Assembly (NCBI GenBank): GCA_052035955.1
Contig: JBPOHD010000013.1
Span: 1-64,000, forward strand
Source of the DNA: JAEUNJ01 sp052035955
GTDB lineage: Bacteria > Pseudomonadota > Gammaproteobacteria > Burkholderiales > Rhodocyclaceae
DNA length: 64,000 nucleotides
Reading direction: 5' to 3'
Shown piece after piece: positions 42,628 through 51,898 of the stretch. Positions within the stretch are counted from its first letter, which is position 1. Each line of letters opens with the position of its first letter. The translations under genes were made by a program, and so were the position numbers. The notes below the pieces were generated by a model. It ran no database searches and was not told the origin of the DNA. It worked only from the letters and a program-made list of their open reading frames with translations.

Positions 42628-42767
42628 GGCGTGGTTCCATCGGACAAAAGAGGGGCATTCTAACAGAGGGGCCGCGATGGCCCGGAACCGGGGCCTTGGC
42701 GGCGCCTTCGACCGGAACGCCCATGACCCTCTGACGACATGGGGGTTTGCGATATCATGGTCCGGTC

Positions 42768-44246
42768 ATGAATGATGCCCCGTCCCCGGAATCGGCAAGG
42801 CCGACATTGCTGATCGTCGATGACGATCCGTTGATCAGCGAGTCGCTCGGATATTTCCTCGGCGCCGATTTCCGGGTCATCACCGCAGGATCCAGGTCGG
42901 AAGCGGTCGAGAAGGCCCGCCAGAACGGCGGGACCCTGGAACTTGCCTTGGTGGATCTGGGCCTTCCGCCCCATCCCCACCGCCCCGACGAAGGCTTTGC
43001 CCTGGTCGGCGACCTCCTGGCCCTGTCGCCGACGGCCAAGATCGTGATCCTGTCCGGGCAGAGCGAGGAGGCCAACGCCCGTCACGCACGCACCCTGGGC
43101 GCCGTCGAATTCATCGCCAAGCCGGCCGACCCGGAACTCCTGCGGCAGGTATTGCGGCGCGCCCTGAGCTACCGCGAAACGGAACTGGGCCCCGCTACCG
43201 GAGCGGACTCCCAAGCCTTCATCGGCGACAGCCCGGCGGTCAGGAAACTGAGGGAACAGGTTGCACAATATGCCGACTCCCCCTTCCCCGTGCTTATCGA
43301 AGGGGAATCCGGAAGCGGCAAGGAAATCGTCGCGCAGGTTTTCCTCCACCGGATGACCCATCGCAGGCACCGGCCCTATTACGCTCTCAACTGCGCCGCG
43401 ATTTCCCCCACCCTGGTCGAACCGACCCTGTTCGGTTACGCCAAGGGTGCGTTCACCGGGGCCCAGCAGGCCAAGTCCGGGTATTTCGAGGACGCCGGCG
43501 ACGGCACCCTCTTCCTCGACGAAATCGGGGAACTGCCGCTGGACCTCCAGCCCAAGTTGCTGCGCGTCATGGAAAACGGCGAGTATCAGCGCGTCGGCGA
43601 GACGCAGACCCGCCGCAGCCAGGCCAGGATCATTGCCGCCACCAACCGGGACTTGCGACGGGAGGTACGCGAGGGACGGTTCCGTGCCGACCTCTATCAC
43701 CGCCTGTCGGTGTTCGCCGTCGTGGCGCCGCCGCTTCGGGACACGGGTACCGACCGCCTGCTCCTGCTCGATCATTTCCGCGCCATGTATTCGCGCCAGA
43801 CCGGGCGCACGCCCTTCACCCTTTCGCCGCAGGGAAAGGCCGCCTGGCTGGCCTACGGGTTCCCCGGCAACGTAAGGGAACTTCGGAATATCGTGATTCG
43901 CCTGGTCGCCAAGCATCCGGGAGCAACGATCGGACCGGCAGAACTCGCCGAGGAATTCGATGCGGACTCACCGCAGTCGGAGGGCGTCGGGACCGTCGGG
44001 TTCGGAGAACACGAGCAGCGGGTGGCGTTCGCCATGGCGCAGCTCCAGTCCGGCGGTGGATTCACGCTCGACGACACCCTCCGCAAATGGGAGCAGGCCT
44101 ACGTCGAAGCCGCGCAGAAGATTGCCCACGGAAACCTGAGCCAGGCGGCCCGCTTGCTGGGGATCAACCGGACCACGCTCTACAACCGGATCGAAGCCCT
44201 GGCCCGCGCACGGGGCGGCGGCGGGACCCAGGCCGCCCGGCCATGA
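42768..44246 (+). CDS. Sigma-54-dependent response regulator heading the pilus cluster
   Basis: The ATG at 42768 gives 492 residues. The receiver domain has LLIVDDDP, the phosphoacceptor Asp63 (ALVDLGLP), a switch Ser (VILSGQS) and Lys (EFIAKPAD). The AAA+ domain has Walker A GESGSGKE, a full GAFTGA loop near residues 227-232 and Walker B LFLDEIGEL. A Fis-type HTH (AARLLGINRTTLYNRI) closes it. It resembles NtrC/PilR-type and PrsR-type regulators. Likely targets are pilus genes with sigma-54 promoters in this cluster; the candidate partner kinase is at 59193-60908. Confidence 0.93.
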   Translation: MNDAPSPESARPTLLIVDDDPLISESLGYFLGADFRVITAGSRSEAVEKARQNGGTLELALVDLGLPPHPHRPDEGFALVGDLLALSPTAKIVILSGQSEEANARHARTLGAVEFIAKPADPELLRQVLRRALSYRETELGPATGADSQAFIGDSPAVRKLREQVAQYADSPFPVLIEGESGSGKEIVAQVFLHRMTHRRHRPYYALNCAAISPTLVEPTLFGYAKGAFTGAQQAKSGYFEDAGDGTLFLDEIGELPLDLQPKLLRVMENGEYQRVGETQTRRSQARIIAATNRDLRREVREGRFRADLYHRLSVFAVVAPPLRDTGTDRLLLLDHFRAMYSRQTGRTPFTLSPQGKAAWLAYGFPGNVRELRNIVIRLVAKHPGATIGPAELAEEFDADSPQSEGVGTVGFGEHEQRVAFAMAQLQSGGGFTLDDTLRKWEQAYVEAAQKIAHGNLSQAARLLGINRTTLYNRIEALARARGGGGTQAARP

Positions 44247-44267
44247 GCGGAGGAGACGGGTAAGCCT

Positions 44268-45728
44268 ATGTATCTCGAACATTTCGGGCTCTCCGAGGCG
44301 CCGTTCCGCATCACGCCGCATACCGACTTCTTCTTCTCGGGAGGCAATCGCGGCGCCACGCTGGAGGCGCTCGCCTATGCCATCACCCATGACGAAGGCA
44401 TCGTCAAGGTCAGCGGCGAGGTGGGCAGCGGCAAGACGATGCTGTGCCGCGTGCTCATGGAGCGGCTGCCCGCGAAGGTCGTCACGATCTACCTTGCGAA
44501 TCCCTCCCTGTCGCGCGACGACATCCTGTTCGCGCTCGCCGACGAACTGAACATTCCGGTGGCGGAGAACGCCAGGGCAACCGTGTTGTTGCGCGCCCTG
44601 CAGGAAAAACTCATCGAACTGTATGCCGGCGGACACCAGGTCGTGGTCCTCATCGACGAGGCCCATGCGATGCCGGCCGAGACGCTGGAGGAAATCCGGC
44701 TGCTGTCGAACCTGGAATCGAACCGGCACAAGCTGCTGCAACTGGTCCTGTTCGGACAGACGGAACTGAACGAGATCCTTGCCCGGCCGGCCATGCGGCA
44801 GTTGAAGGACAGGATCACCCACAATTTCACGCTGGAACCCCTGGTCCGCGCCGACATCGCGAGCTACCTCACCTTCCGGATGCGGGCCGCCGGCTACAGG
44901 GGACCCGACCCCTTCGGACTGGCCGCCGTGAGGTTGATCGAGAAGGCATCCCAGGGACTTACCCGCCGCATCAACATACTGGCGGACAAGTCCCTGCTCG
45001 CGGCCTTCGCGGAGGGCGGCTACCAGATCCTGCCGCGCCACGTGAAAGCCGCGATCCGCGACTCCGAGTTCAGTAGCGCGCCGACCCGGAACGTCGTCGT
45101 GCTGGCTTCCGCCGCGGCAGCAACCCTGCTGGTGGCGGCCGCGGCCGGATGGTGGTGGATCAACGACCTTACCGGGACGGAGGCTGTCCCGCCTCCTCCG
45201 GTCCGCCAGGATGGAATTCCGCCGGGCAGACCCGGGACGACCGGCTCCGGTAGCGCCGTGACCCCCGTCGTGGCGACGCCGCCGCAAGCCTCCATGGTCC
45301 CGTCGCCTCCCGTCGCACCGGCGGCGGTTGCAGATACAAGCCCCGCATCCACGCCCCCCGCCCCGGAAAGGGACGACATGCGGGAGGTCTCGACCCTCCC
45401 GCCGGGGCTGGGCGAACGAACCCGGACCAAGGTGACGGAAACGCGCGCCTGGCTCGCCGGGGCGAAGGACGATGCCTGGTTCCTGCAGATTCTTGTCGCG
45501 GACGGGGGCCGAGCGCCCCAGGTCGAACGGCTGATCGCCCAACTGGAGGCCATCCCCAGGTCGGAAGAACTGAGGGCTTACGTCGCGTCGCTCGATGGGC
45601 GACAGCGAATCGGGCTGATATTCGGCGAGTACCCGAGCCGCGAAGCCGCCCAGGCGGCGATTTCCGCCCTGCCGCCCCAATTGCGTGCCCACAAGCCGTT
45701 TCCGCGCCAGGTGGGGAAGCTGAGATAA
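44268..45728 (+). CDS. mshM: ExeA/MshM-like AAA ATPase with membrane helix and SPOR-like C-terminus
   Basis: A 486-residue protein. Residues 1-265 form an ExeA-type AAA ATPase: start MYLEHFGLSEAPFRITP, Walker A GEVGSGKT near residues 51-58, Walker B VVVLIDEAH. A membrane helix follows at about 275-297, then a Pro/Ala-rich periplasmic linker. The last 85 residues (AWFLQILVADGG ... IFGEYPSREAAQAAISALP) look like a SPOR domain that would bind peptidoglycan. ExeA-like proteins help assemble secretins through the cell wall, which suits the secretin gene downstream. Confidence 0.88.
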   Translation: MYLEHFGLSEAPFRITPHTDFFFSGGNRGATLEALAYAITHDEGIVKVSGEVGSGKTMLCRVLMERLPAKVVTIYLANPSLSRDDILFALADELNIPVAENARATVLLRALQEKLIELYAGGHQVVVLIDEAHAMPAETLEEIRLLSNLESNRHKLLQLVLFGQTELNEILARPAMRQLKDRITHNFTLEPLVRADIASYLTFRMRAAGYRGPDPFGLAAVRLIEKASQGLTRRINILADKSLLAAFAEGGYQILPRHVKAAIRDSEFSSAPTRNVVVLASAAAATLLVAAAAGWWWINDLTGTEAVPPPPVRQDGIPPGRPGTTGSGSAVTPVVATPPQASMVPSPPVAPAAVADTSPASTPPAPERDDMREVSTLPPGLGERTRTKVTETRAWLAGAKDDAWFLQILVADGGRAPQVERLIAQLEAIPRSEELRAYVASLDGRQRIGLIFGEYPSREAAQAAISALPPQLRAHKPFPRQVGKLR

Positions 45729-45739
45729 GCAGATGCACA

Positions 45740-45755
45740 TGGAACTAATTGCGCA
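45740..45755 (+). promoter_or_regulatory. Weak sigma-54-like site upstream of the secretin gene
   Basis: TGGAACTAATTGCGCA keeps GG and GC 10 bases apart, but the rest of both elements matches poorly. It lies about 75 bp ahead of the secretin start, two genes downstream of a sigma-54 regulator. Listed as a candidate only. Confidence 0.3.
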
Positions 45756-45788
45756 AAATCAGTTGGTTGTATTTAGTTCTTGATGTGT

Positions 45789-45794
45789 TATGAT
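45789..45794 (+). promoter_or_regulatory. Possible -10 box upstream of the secretin gene
   Basis: TATGAT, 5 of 6 to consensus, in an unusually AT-rich 100-bp gap. The upstream TTGTAT (16 bp spacing) is a poor -35. A promoter starting the secretin operon is plausible. Confidence 0.4.
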
Positions 45795-45830
45795 CGAATT
45801 GCCGTTTCATTTCAATCGCATGGGAACGCC

Positions 45831-47657
45831 ATGACCCGACGCCTGACGTTTGCGGCCCTGACGCTGGGCCTACTGGCAGGCTGCAGCACCGCCCCGGTGC
45901 CACCACCGTCGGCCGGTCACCTGCGCGCCGAAAAGGAGGCCGCGCCTGCGTCCACGATTCCTGCGCCTGTCCAGGCCAGTCCCACGGTGCGCAAGCCGCG
46001 GCCGGCCGCCAAGGTCGAGACCTACAGCGTGGTCGTCAATAACGTCAAGGTCCAGGAACTGCTGTTTGCCCTGGCCAGGGACGCGAAGATCAACGTGGAC
46101 ATCCACCCCGGCATTGCCGGCGTGGTCACGCTGAACGCCATCGACCAGACCCTGCCCCAGTTGCTGGCGCGCATCGCGCGCCAGGTCGACATGCGCTGGG
46201 AACTGGACGGGCCGAATCTCGCCGTGATGCCGGACTCGCCCTACCTGCATACCTATCGGGTCGATTACGTAAATATGTCAAGAGATTCTACGGGTGTTAT
46301 CTCGGCAAGTTCCCAGATCGCAGCCGGAGCGGCGGGCGGAGGAACAGCGTCTGGCGGGGCAAGTGGGTCGGGAGGAAACATCTCGTCAAGCAAGGTTGAG
46401 AATGTAGCCAAGAACCGTTTTTGGGATTCGATTGAGCAAAACATTAAGGATCTCCTGCGCGAAACAGACAAAGTGCTGCCCGAGGGCTCCAGCGAGACTG
46501 TCGTGGAGCGACTGGACCAGCAAACATCCACCGGAACGGGCGCGCCAGCGGTCGGCGGCGGACGTACCCAGGCGCCTCAGGGCGTCGTCGGAAGCCCAAA
46601 CCCCGTGGCCGTGCAACAGGCCGGAACGACGGTGGTTCGCCGCGCCACATTTCGGGAAGCCGCTTCCGTGATCGTGAATTCCGGGGCCGGAATCATTACC
46701 GTCCGCGCTACCTCGAAGCAGCACGAGAAGGTCCAGGAGTTCCTTGATCAGGTGGTATCCCGGGCCCAGCGCCAAGTAATGATCGAGGCCACGATCGTCG
46801 AGGTCGAGTTGAAGGATTCGTACCGTCAGGGCATAGACTGGTCGAGACTGAGGGGCGACAGCTCCGGATTCAAGATTACCCAGAATCCCCTGGAAGCCAA
46901 TAACGCCACTGGCACCCCCCGGCCGGTCGCCCTCACTTTTACGGAAAATCGCTCACCGCTCAACATTGCACTGACGCTGAGCCTGCTGGAACAATTCGGG
47001 AACGTCAAAGTTCTTTCCAGCCCCAAGCTATCGGTACTCAACAACCAGGCGGCGTTGTTAAAGGTCGTTCAAAACAGCGTCTATTTTACGGTCAAGACTG
47101 ATATCACGGCCCCTTCCGTAGCCGGGGCTCAACCAGTTAAAGCGTTCACGACCACGCCCCAGACTGTATCGGTTGGGCTCGTGCTGATGGTGACACCGCA
47201 GATTGGTGACGGCAGTTCCATCATCCTGAACGTCAGGCCCACGATTACCAGTATTTCCCGTTACGTGACCGACCCCAATCCAGACTTGGGGGCCGTGGGA
47301 AACGCTGTTCCGGAAATCAAGACGCGTGAAATCGAATCCGTCATGCGAGTTAGGGACGGCGAGATAGCCGTGTTAGGTGGCTTGATGCAAGAGCGTTCGG
47401 ATTTCGACACCCAGCGCGTGCCGGTTATCGGCAGCATCCCGATATTAGGTGAGCTCTTCTCCCGCAGGGACAATGCAGTGACAAAATCAGAACTCGTGGT
47501 GTTCCTGCGGCCAGTGGTTATTCGCGATGCAAGCATACAGGGCGAGTTCAAGAGCATGCGGGACTTCTTGCCCGGAGATCAATTCCTCAAACCGCCCGCC
47601 CGAGCCTATCCATTGGGCGACCTGGGAGAGCTTCGCCAGGAGGAAGCCGGCAAGTGA
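45831..47657 (+). CDS. mshL: MshL-like pilus secretin (outer-membrane lipoprotein)
   Basis: The ATG at 45831 gives 608 residues with a lipoprotein signal (lipobox LLAGC, Cys18). An N-terminal STN-like domain (VKVQELLFALARDAKINVDIHPGIAGVVTLNAID) is followed by an N-domain and the secretin core. The core has VLSSPKLSVLNNQAALLKV and, near the C-terminus, AVLGGLMQERSDFDTQRVPVIGSIPILGELF. It should form the outer-membrane pore for the pilus. From about 46261 the codon choice is visibly less GC-rich than in neighbouring genes. Confidence 0.93.
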   Translation: MTRRLTFAALTLGLLAGCSTAPVPPPSAGHLRAEKEAAPASTIPAPVQASPTVRKPRPAAKVETYSVVVNNVKVQELLFALARDAKINVDIHPGIAGVVTLNAIDQTLPQLLARIARQVDMRWELDGPNLAVMPDSPYLHTYRVDYVNMSRDSTGVISASSQIAAGAAGGGTASGGASGSGGNISSSKVENVAKNRFWDSIEQNIKDLLRETDKVLPEGSSETVVERLDQQTSTGTGAPAVGGGRTQAPQGVVGSPNPVAVQQAGTTVVRRATFREAASVIVNSGAGIITVRATSKQHEKVQEFLDQVVSRAQRQVMIEATIVEVELKDSYRQGIDWSRLRGDSSGFKITQNPLEANNATGTPRPVALTFTENRSPLNIALTLSLLEQFGNVKVLSSPKLSVLNNQAALLKVVQNSVYFTVKTDITAPSVAGAQPVKAFTTTPQTVSVGLVLMVTPQIGDGSSIILNVRPTITSISRYVTDPNPDLGAVGNAVPEIKTREIESVMRVRDGEIAVLGGLMQERSDFDTQRVPVIGSIPILGELFSRRDNAVTKSELVVFLRPVVIRDASIQGEFKSMRDFLPGDQFLKPPARAYPLGDLGELRQEEAGK

Positions 47658-48940
47658 GCCTCCTGATGGACGCCCTCAAGAAGGCCGAGGAGGCCAAGCG
47701 GCAGGCCGCCCAATCCTCGCCGCCCGAAACTGCGGCGCCCGGCGATCTGGAACTTGCCCCCCTGGACGCGGATCAGGCGCGCCAGCCGGCAAGGGATGCA
47801 GCGCCCGCCGCGCTGCCGGAACTGCCCTCCCGCCTGGAAATCCTCGACCAGCAATTCGAACGGCCAGCCCCCCCCAAGCCCAGGAGGACTCCGGAGGAGC
47901 CCGCCGCATCGGCCCCTTCGCCTTCCCCGTCCGGCGAGACCGCCGACATGGCCGCGGCCCGTCGGATGTTCGAGGCGAAGATGCCGCCGTCACCGGACCG
48001 GAAGCCGCTCCTGGTCCTGGTCGCGATCGTTGCCCTCGGCGGCGCGGCCGGCATCGGTGGCTGGCTGTGGTGGCAGACCCGGCCCGCCGGCGGCGCCATG
48101 CCGGGGCCCGGCGCCTCGGCCCCTGTTTCCCGCCCAGTCTCCGCGCCCCCGACGCAAACCGCTGCCGCGCAACCGGCCCCGCCGTCGGCGGACGCAGCCG
48201 AGCCGGCAAGCGTCGGCGCCGCATCCCCGAAAACCGGCGCAGCCACTGCCGATCCGGCAACGCCCATCGCTGCCTCCGGGCCGCGACCGACCGAGGCCGC
48301 GGTCCGTTCCCCGGCAGTCGGCACCGCAGCCCCCGCGGACAGCCCCATACGGATTTCCCGCTCCCGGCCCCAGGTCAATCCGGCGGTTTCCCGGGCCTAC
48401 GAGGCCATGTCCGCCGGACGGCTGGACCAGGCGCGGACGGATTACGAGCAGGTCCTGAAGACCGAGCCGCGCAACGTCGACGCCCTGCTAGGCCTCGCCG
48501 CCATCGCCCTCCGGGAGGGACGCCCCGGGGACGCCGAAGAGCTGTACCAGCGGGCCGCCGAAACCGACCCCAAGGAGGCTGCGGCGATAGGCGCACTGAT
48601 CGGCCTGCGGGGCCAGGCCGATCCCCTGCAGGCGGAAAGCCGCTTGAAGACCCTGATCGCCGGACAGCCGGAGCAGGCGTCCCTGCATTTCGCCCTGGGA
48701 AACCTGCAGGCCCGGCAGAACCAGTGGAGCGAGGCCCAGCAGTCGTACTTCAAGGCGCACACCCTGGACCCGGAGAACCCTGACATCGTCTTCAACCTGG
48801 CGGTGAGCCTCGACCACCTGCGCCAGACCAAGCTGGCCGTCCAGTATTACAATCGATCGCTGAGCATGGCGGAGACGCGCCCTGCCGCCTTCGACCGGTC
48901 CGGCGTGGCGGCCCGGCTGCGCGAACTGCAGGATCGCTGA
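47654..48940 (+). CDS. mshN: TPR protein of the pilus system, MshN-like
   Basis: A 428-residue protein starting at a GTG that overlaps the secretin stop (GTGA). SLLMDALKKAEEAKRQAAQ at the start is the MshN/TPR family leader. A membrane helix lies at about residues 120-140 (LLVLVAIVALGGAAGIGGWLWW), then a long Pro/Ala linker. From about residue 245 several TPR units follow (AYEAMSAGRLDQARTDYEQVLKTEPRNVDALLGLAAIALREGR). Likely a periplasmic scaffold. Confidence 0.85.
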   Translation: MSLLMDALKKAEEAKRQAAQSSPPETAAPGDLELAPLDADQARQPARDAAPAALPELPSRLEILDQQFERPAPPKPRRTPEEPAASAPSPSPSGETADMAAARRMFEAKMPPSPDRKPLLVLVAIVALGGAAGIGGWLWWQTRPAGGAMPGPGASAPVSRPVSAPPTQTAAAQPAPPSADAAEPASVGAASPKTGAATADPATPIAASGPRPTEAAVRSPAVGTAAPADSPIRISRSRPQVNPAVSRAYEAMSAGRLDQARTDYEQVLKTEPRNVDALLGLAAIALREGRPGDAEELYQRAAETDPKEAAAIGALIGLRGQADPLQAESRLKTLIAGQPEQASLHFALGNLQARQNQWSEAQQSYFKAHTLDPENPDIVFNLAVSLDHLRQTKLAVQYYNRSLSMAETRPAAFDRSGVAARLRELQDR

Positions 48941-48960
48941 GTGCCGGCCGCCGCCGGTCC

Positions 48961-50688
48961 ATGCCGGACGACGACGCGAGCATGAACACACCCACCCCTC
49001 ATCGCCGACCCATCGGGCAGATCCTGATCGCCCAGGGAGTCATCTCCGAGGATCAGCTTCGCATCGCCCTGCTGGAGCAGATGAAGTCCAACCAGCCGGT
49101 TGGCAAGCTCCTCGTCTCCCTCGGCTTCGTGTCGGAAGCGACCCTGCGCGACGCCCTGAGCGAGTCCCTCGGCCAGCGCTCGGTGGACCTCGCCCACGCC
49201 ATCGTGGACCCGGCCGCGCTCCGCCTGGTCCCGCGGGAAACCGCCAAGCGGCACCGGCTGCTGCCCCTCGATTACCACGCGGAGTCGCATCGGCTGACCA
49301 TCGCCATCGCCGACCCGAACGACATCGTCGCCCTCGACAAGCTGCGGACGGCGGCGCCCCACGACCTGCTGATCGAGACGGTCATCGCCGGCGAGTCAGA
49401 AATCGCCCGGGCGATCGACCAGTATTACGGCCACGAGTTGTCGATCGACGGCATCCTGCACGAGATCGAAACCGGCGAGATCGACTACCGGAGCCTGGCG
49501 GCGACGATGGACGAGTACAGCCAGCCCGTGGTACGGCTGGTCGATGCCCTGCTGACCGACGCCGTGAAGCGGGAGGCCTCCGACATCCACTTCGAGCCCG
49601 AAGCCAGCTTCCTGCGCATCCGCTACCGGATCGACGGCATCCTGCGCCAGATCCGCGCCCTGCACAAATCCTACTGGGCAGCGATGGCGGTGCGCATCAA
49701 GGTGATGAGCGGCATGAACATCGCCGAAACCCGGGCGCCCCAGGACGGCCGCATCTCCCTGAACATCAGCGGCAGGCTGGTGGACTTCCGCGTCGCCGCC
49801 CAGCCGACGATCCACGGCGAAAACGTCGTCCTGCGCATCCTCGACCGGCAGAAGGGCATCGTGCCGCTGGACCGGCTCGGGCTGGACGACCACCAGCTCG
49901 AGTCCCTGAAATTGATGATCGCCCGTCCCGAGGGCATCATCCTCGTCACCGGTCCCACCGGCAGCGGCAAGACGACCACCCTCTACTCGGTCCTCAACCA
50001 CATCAACCAGGAGGGTCAGAACATCATGACCCTCGAGGATCCGGTCGAATACCCCATGGCCATGATCCGGCAGACCTCCGTCGCCGAGGCCGCCAAGCTC
50101 GATTTCGCCAACGGCATCCGCTCCATGATGCGCCAGGACCCGGACGTGATCCTGGTCGGCGAGATCCGCGACGCCGACACGGCGGAGATGGCCTTCCGGG
50201 CGGCCATGACCGGGCACCAGGTCTATTCCACGCTGCATACCAATTCCGCCATCGGCGCCGTTCCCCGCCTGCTCGACATCGGCATCCTGCCGGACATCAT
50301 GGCCGGCAACATCATCGGCATCGTTGCCCAGCGCCTCGTGCGGCGCCTGTGCCGGGACTGCCGCAAGCCGCACCCGGCCGAACCCCACGAACTGCGCCTG
50401 CTGGGCCTCGACGGCCAGCGCCAGGCCCCCGTGCTCTATCGCCCCATGGGTTGCGAGGCCTGCGACTTCCAGGGCTACCGCGGCCGCCTGGCGATCATGG
50501 AGCTGCTGCGCCTCGATGCCGACCTGGACGAACTGATCGCCCGCCGCGCCACCGCCCGCGATATCCGCACCGCGGCCCGGGAGAAGGGGTTCCGCGCCCT
50601 CGCCGACGACGGACTGCGCCGCGTCCTCGACGGTTCCACCTCGCTGGAGGAGGTGGCCCGCGTCGTCGACCTGACCGAAAGGATGTAG
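48961..50688 (+). CDS. mshE: Pilus assembly ATPase, MshE/GspE-like
   Basis: A 575-residue hexameric ATPase. Walker A GPTGSGKTTTLYS starts near residue 331. An Asp box, Walker B (DVILVGEIRDADTAEMA) and a His box (TGHQVYSTLHTNSA) follow. The Zn site is CRDC...CEACD. The N-terminus has two MshEN-like repeats (PIGQILIAQGVISEDQLRIALLEQ and PVGKLLVSLGFVSEATLRDAL). Neither has the Arg usually found two positions before the Gly, so c-di-GMP binding is doubtful. An in-frame ATG at 48982 is an alternative start; neither has a strong ribosome site. Confidence 0.93.
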   Translation: MPDDDASMNTPTPHRRPIGQILIAQGVISEDQLRIALLEQMKSNQPVGKLLVSLGFVSEATLRDALSESLGQRSVDLAHAIVDPAALRLVPRETAKRHRLLPLDYHAESHRLTIAIADPNDIVALDKLRTAAPHDLLIETVIAGESEIARAIDQYYGHELSIDGILHEIETGEIDYRSLAATMDEYSQPVVRLVDALLTDAVKREASDIHFEPEASFLRIRYRIDGILRQIRALHKSYWAAMAVRIKVMSGMNIAETRAPQDGRISLNISGRLVDFRVAAQPTIHGENVVLRILDRQKGIVPLDRLGLDDHQLESLKLMIARPEGIILVTGPTGSGKTTTLYSVLNHINQEGQNIMTLEDPVEYPMAMIRQTSVAEAAKLDFANGIRSMMRQDPDVILVGEIRDADTAEMAFRAAMTGHQVYSTLHTNSAIGAVPRLLDIGILPDIMAGNIIGIVAQRLVRRLCRDCRKPHPAEPHELRLLGLDGQRQAPVLYRPMGCEACDFQGYRGRLAIMELLRLDADLDELIARRATARDIRTAAREKGFRALADDGLRRVLDGSTSLEEVARVVDLTERM

Positions 50689-50695
50689 GCGCGCG

Positions 50696-51898
50696 ATGGC
50701 CCTTTATTCCTACAAGGCCATGGACATCGGCGGCCGCATGGTGCTGGGGCGGATGGACGCGATCAACCTCGTCGACCTCGAGATGCGCCTCAAGCGCATG
50801 GACCTGGATTTCGTCAACGGCGGTCCGGTCAAGCAGCAGCGTATGCTCGGCGCCGCCCGGGTTCCGCGGCGGGAACTGATCAACTTCTGCTTCCACCTCG
50901 AACAGCTCACCCGTTCCGGCGTCCCGATCCTGGAGGGCCTTGCCGACCTGCGGGACAGCCTCACGCATCCGCGGTTTCGCGAAGTGATCGCCGGCATGAT
51001 CGAGAGCATCGAGGGGGGCAAGACCCTGTCCCAGGCAATGCAGGACCATCCCCAGGTCTTCGACGGCGTTTTCGTCAGCCTCGTGCGCGCCGGGGAGGAT
51101 TCCGGCAACCTTCCCGACGTACTGCGCAACCTGGTCGATTCCCTGAAATGGCAGGACGAGCTGGCCGCCCAGACGAAGAAGCTCCTCACCTACCCGGCCT
51201 TCCTCGGCACCATCGTCATCGCCGTCACCTTCTTCATGATGATGTACCTGGTGCCGAAGATGGCGGTCTTCATCCGCAACATGGGCCATGACCTGCCGCT
51301 GCAGACCCGCATCCTGATCGGCGTGTCCGACTTCTTCGTCAATTTCTGGTACCTCGCGGTCGGCGTCCCCGTCCTCGCCGTGGTTGGGCTGGCCGTCGCG
51401 ATCCGGGTCAGCCGGCGGGCCCGCTACCGGTTCGACGCCTTCAAGCTCGGCGCGCCCTGGGTCGGCGAAATCCTGCGCAAGATCATCCTGTCCCGCTTCG
51501 CCACCGTCTTCGCCATGCTGTACGGCTCCGGCATCTCGGTGATCGATTCCCTGCGCGCCACGGAGAACGTGGTCGGAAACGAGGTCATCAAGGAAGGGCT
51601 GGAGAAGATAGGCGAGATGATCGCCGAGGGCCAGAACATCACGGCGGCATTCCAGAACGTCGGCTTGTTCCCGCCCCTCGTCGTCCGCATGCTGCGGGTG
51701 GGCGAAAACACCGGCGCCCTCGATACGGCCCTGGTCAACGTGGGCTACTTCTACAACCGCGACGTCAAGGAATCCATCGAGCGCGTGCAGGCGATGATCG
51801 AGCCGACCATGACCCTGATCGTGGGGGCAATCCTCGGCTGGGTCATGCTGTCCGTCCTCGGGCCGATCTACGACGTGATCACGAAACTGAAGATGTGA
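50696..51898 (+). CDS. mshG: Pilus platform membrane protein, MshG/GspF-like
   Basis: A 400-residue GspF-family protein with the repeated domain seen twice (FCFHLEQLTRSGVPILEGLADLRDSL and FATVFAMLYGSGISVIDSLRATENVV). Membrane helices lie in the middle and at the C-terminus (MTLIVGAILGWVMLSVLGPIYDVI). It is the inner-membrane platform turned by the MshE-like ATPase. It starts 8 bp after that gene. Confidence 0.94.
   Translation: MALYSYKAMDIGGRMVLGRMDAINLVDLEMRLKRMDLDFVNGGPVKQQRMLGAARVPRRELINFCFHLEQLTRSGVPILEGLADLRDSLTHPRFREVIAGMIESIEGGKTLSQAMQDHPQVFDGVFVSLVRAGEDSGNLPDVLRNLVDSLKWQDELAAQTKKLLTYPAFLGTIVIAVTFFMMMYLVPKMAVFIRNMGHDLPLQTRILIGVSDFFVNFWYLAVGVPVLAVVGLAVAIRVSRRARYRFDAFKLGAPWVGEILRKIILSRFATVFAMLYGSGISVIDSLRATENVVGNEVIKEGLEKIGEMIAEGQNITAAFQNVGLFPPLVVRMLRVGENTGALDTALVNVGYFYNRDVKESIERVQAMIEPTMTLIVGAILGWVMLSVLGPIYDVITKLKM

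Noticed and set aside
42731..42758. Sigma-70 promoter CTGACG-16-TATCAT before the pilus regulator
   Set aside because: It would place the transcript start almost at the start codon, and the -35 is weak.
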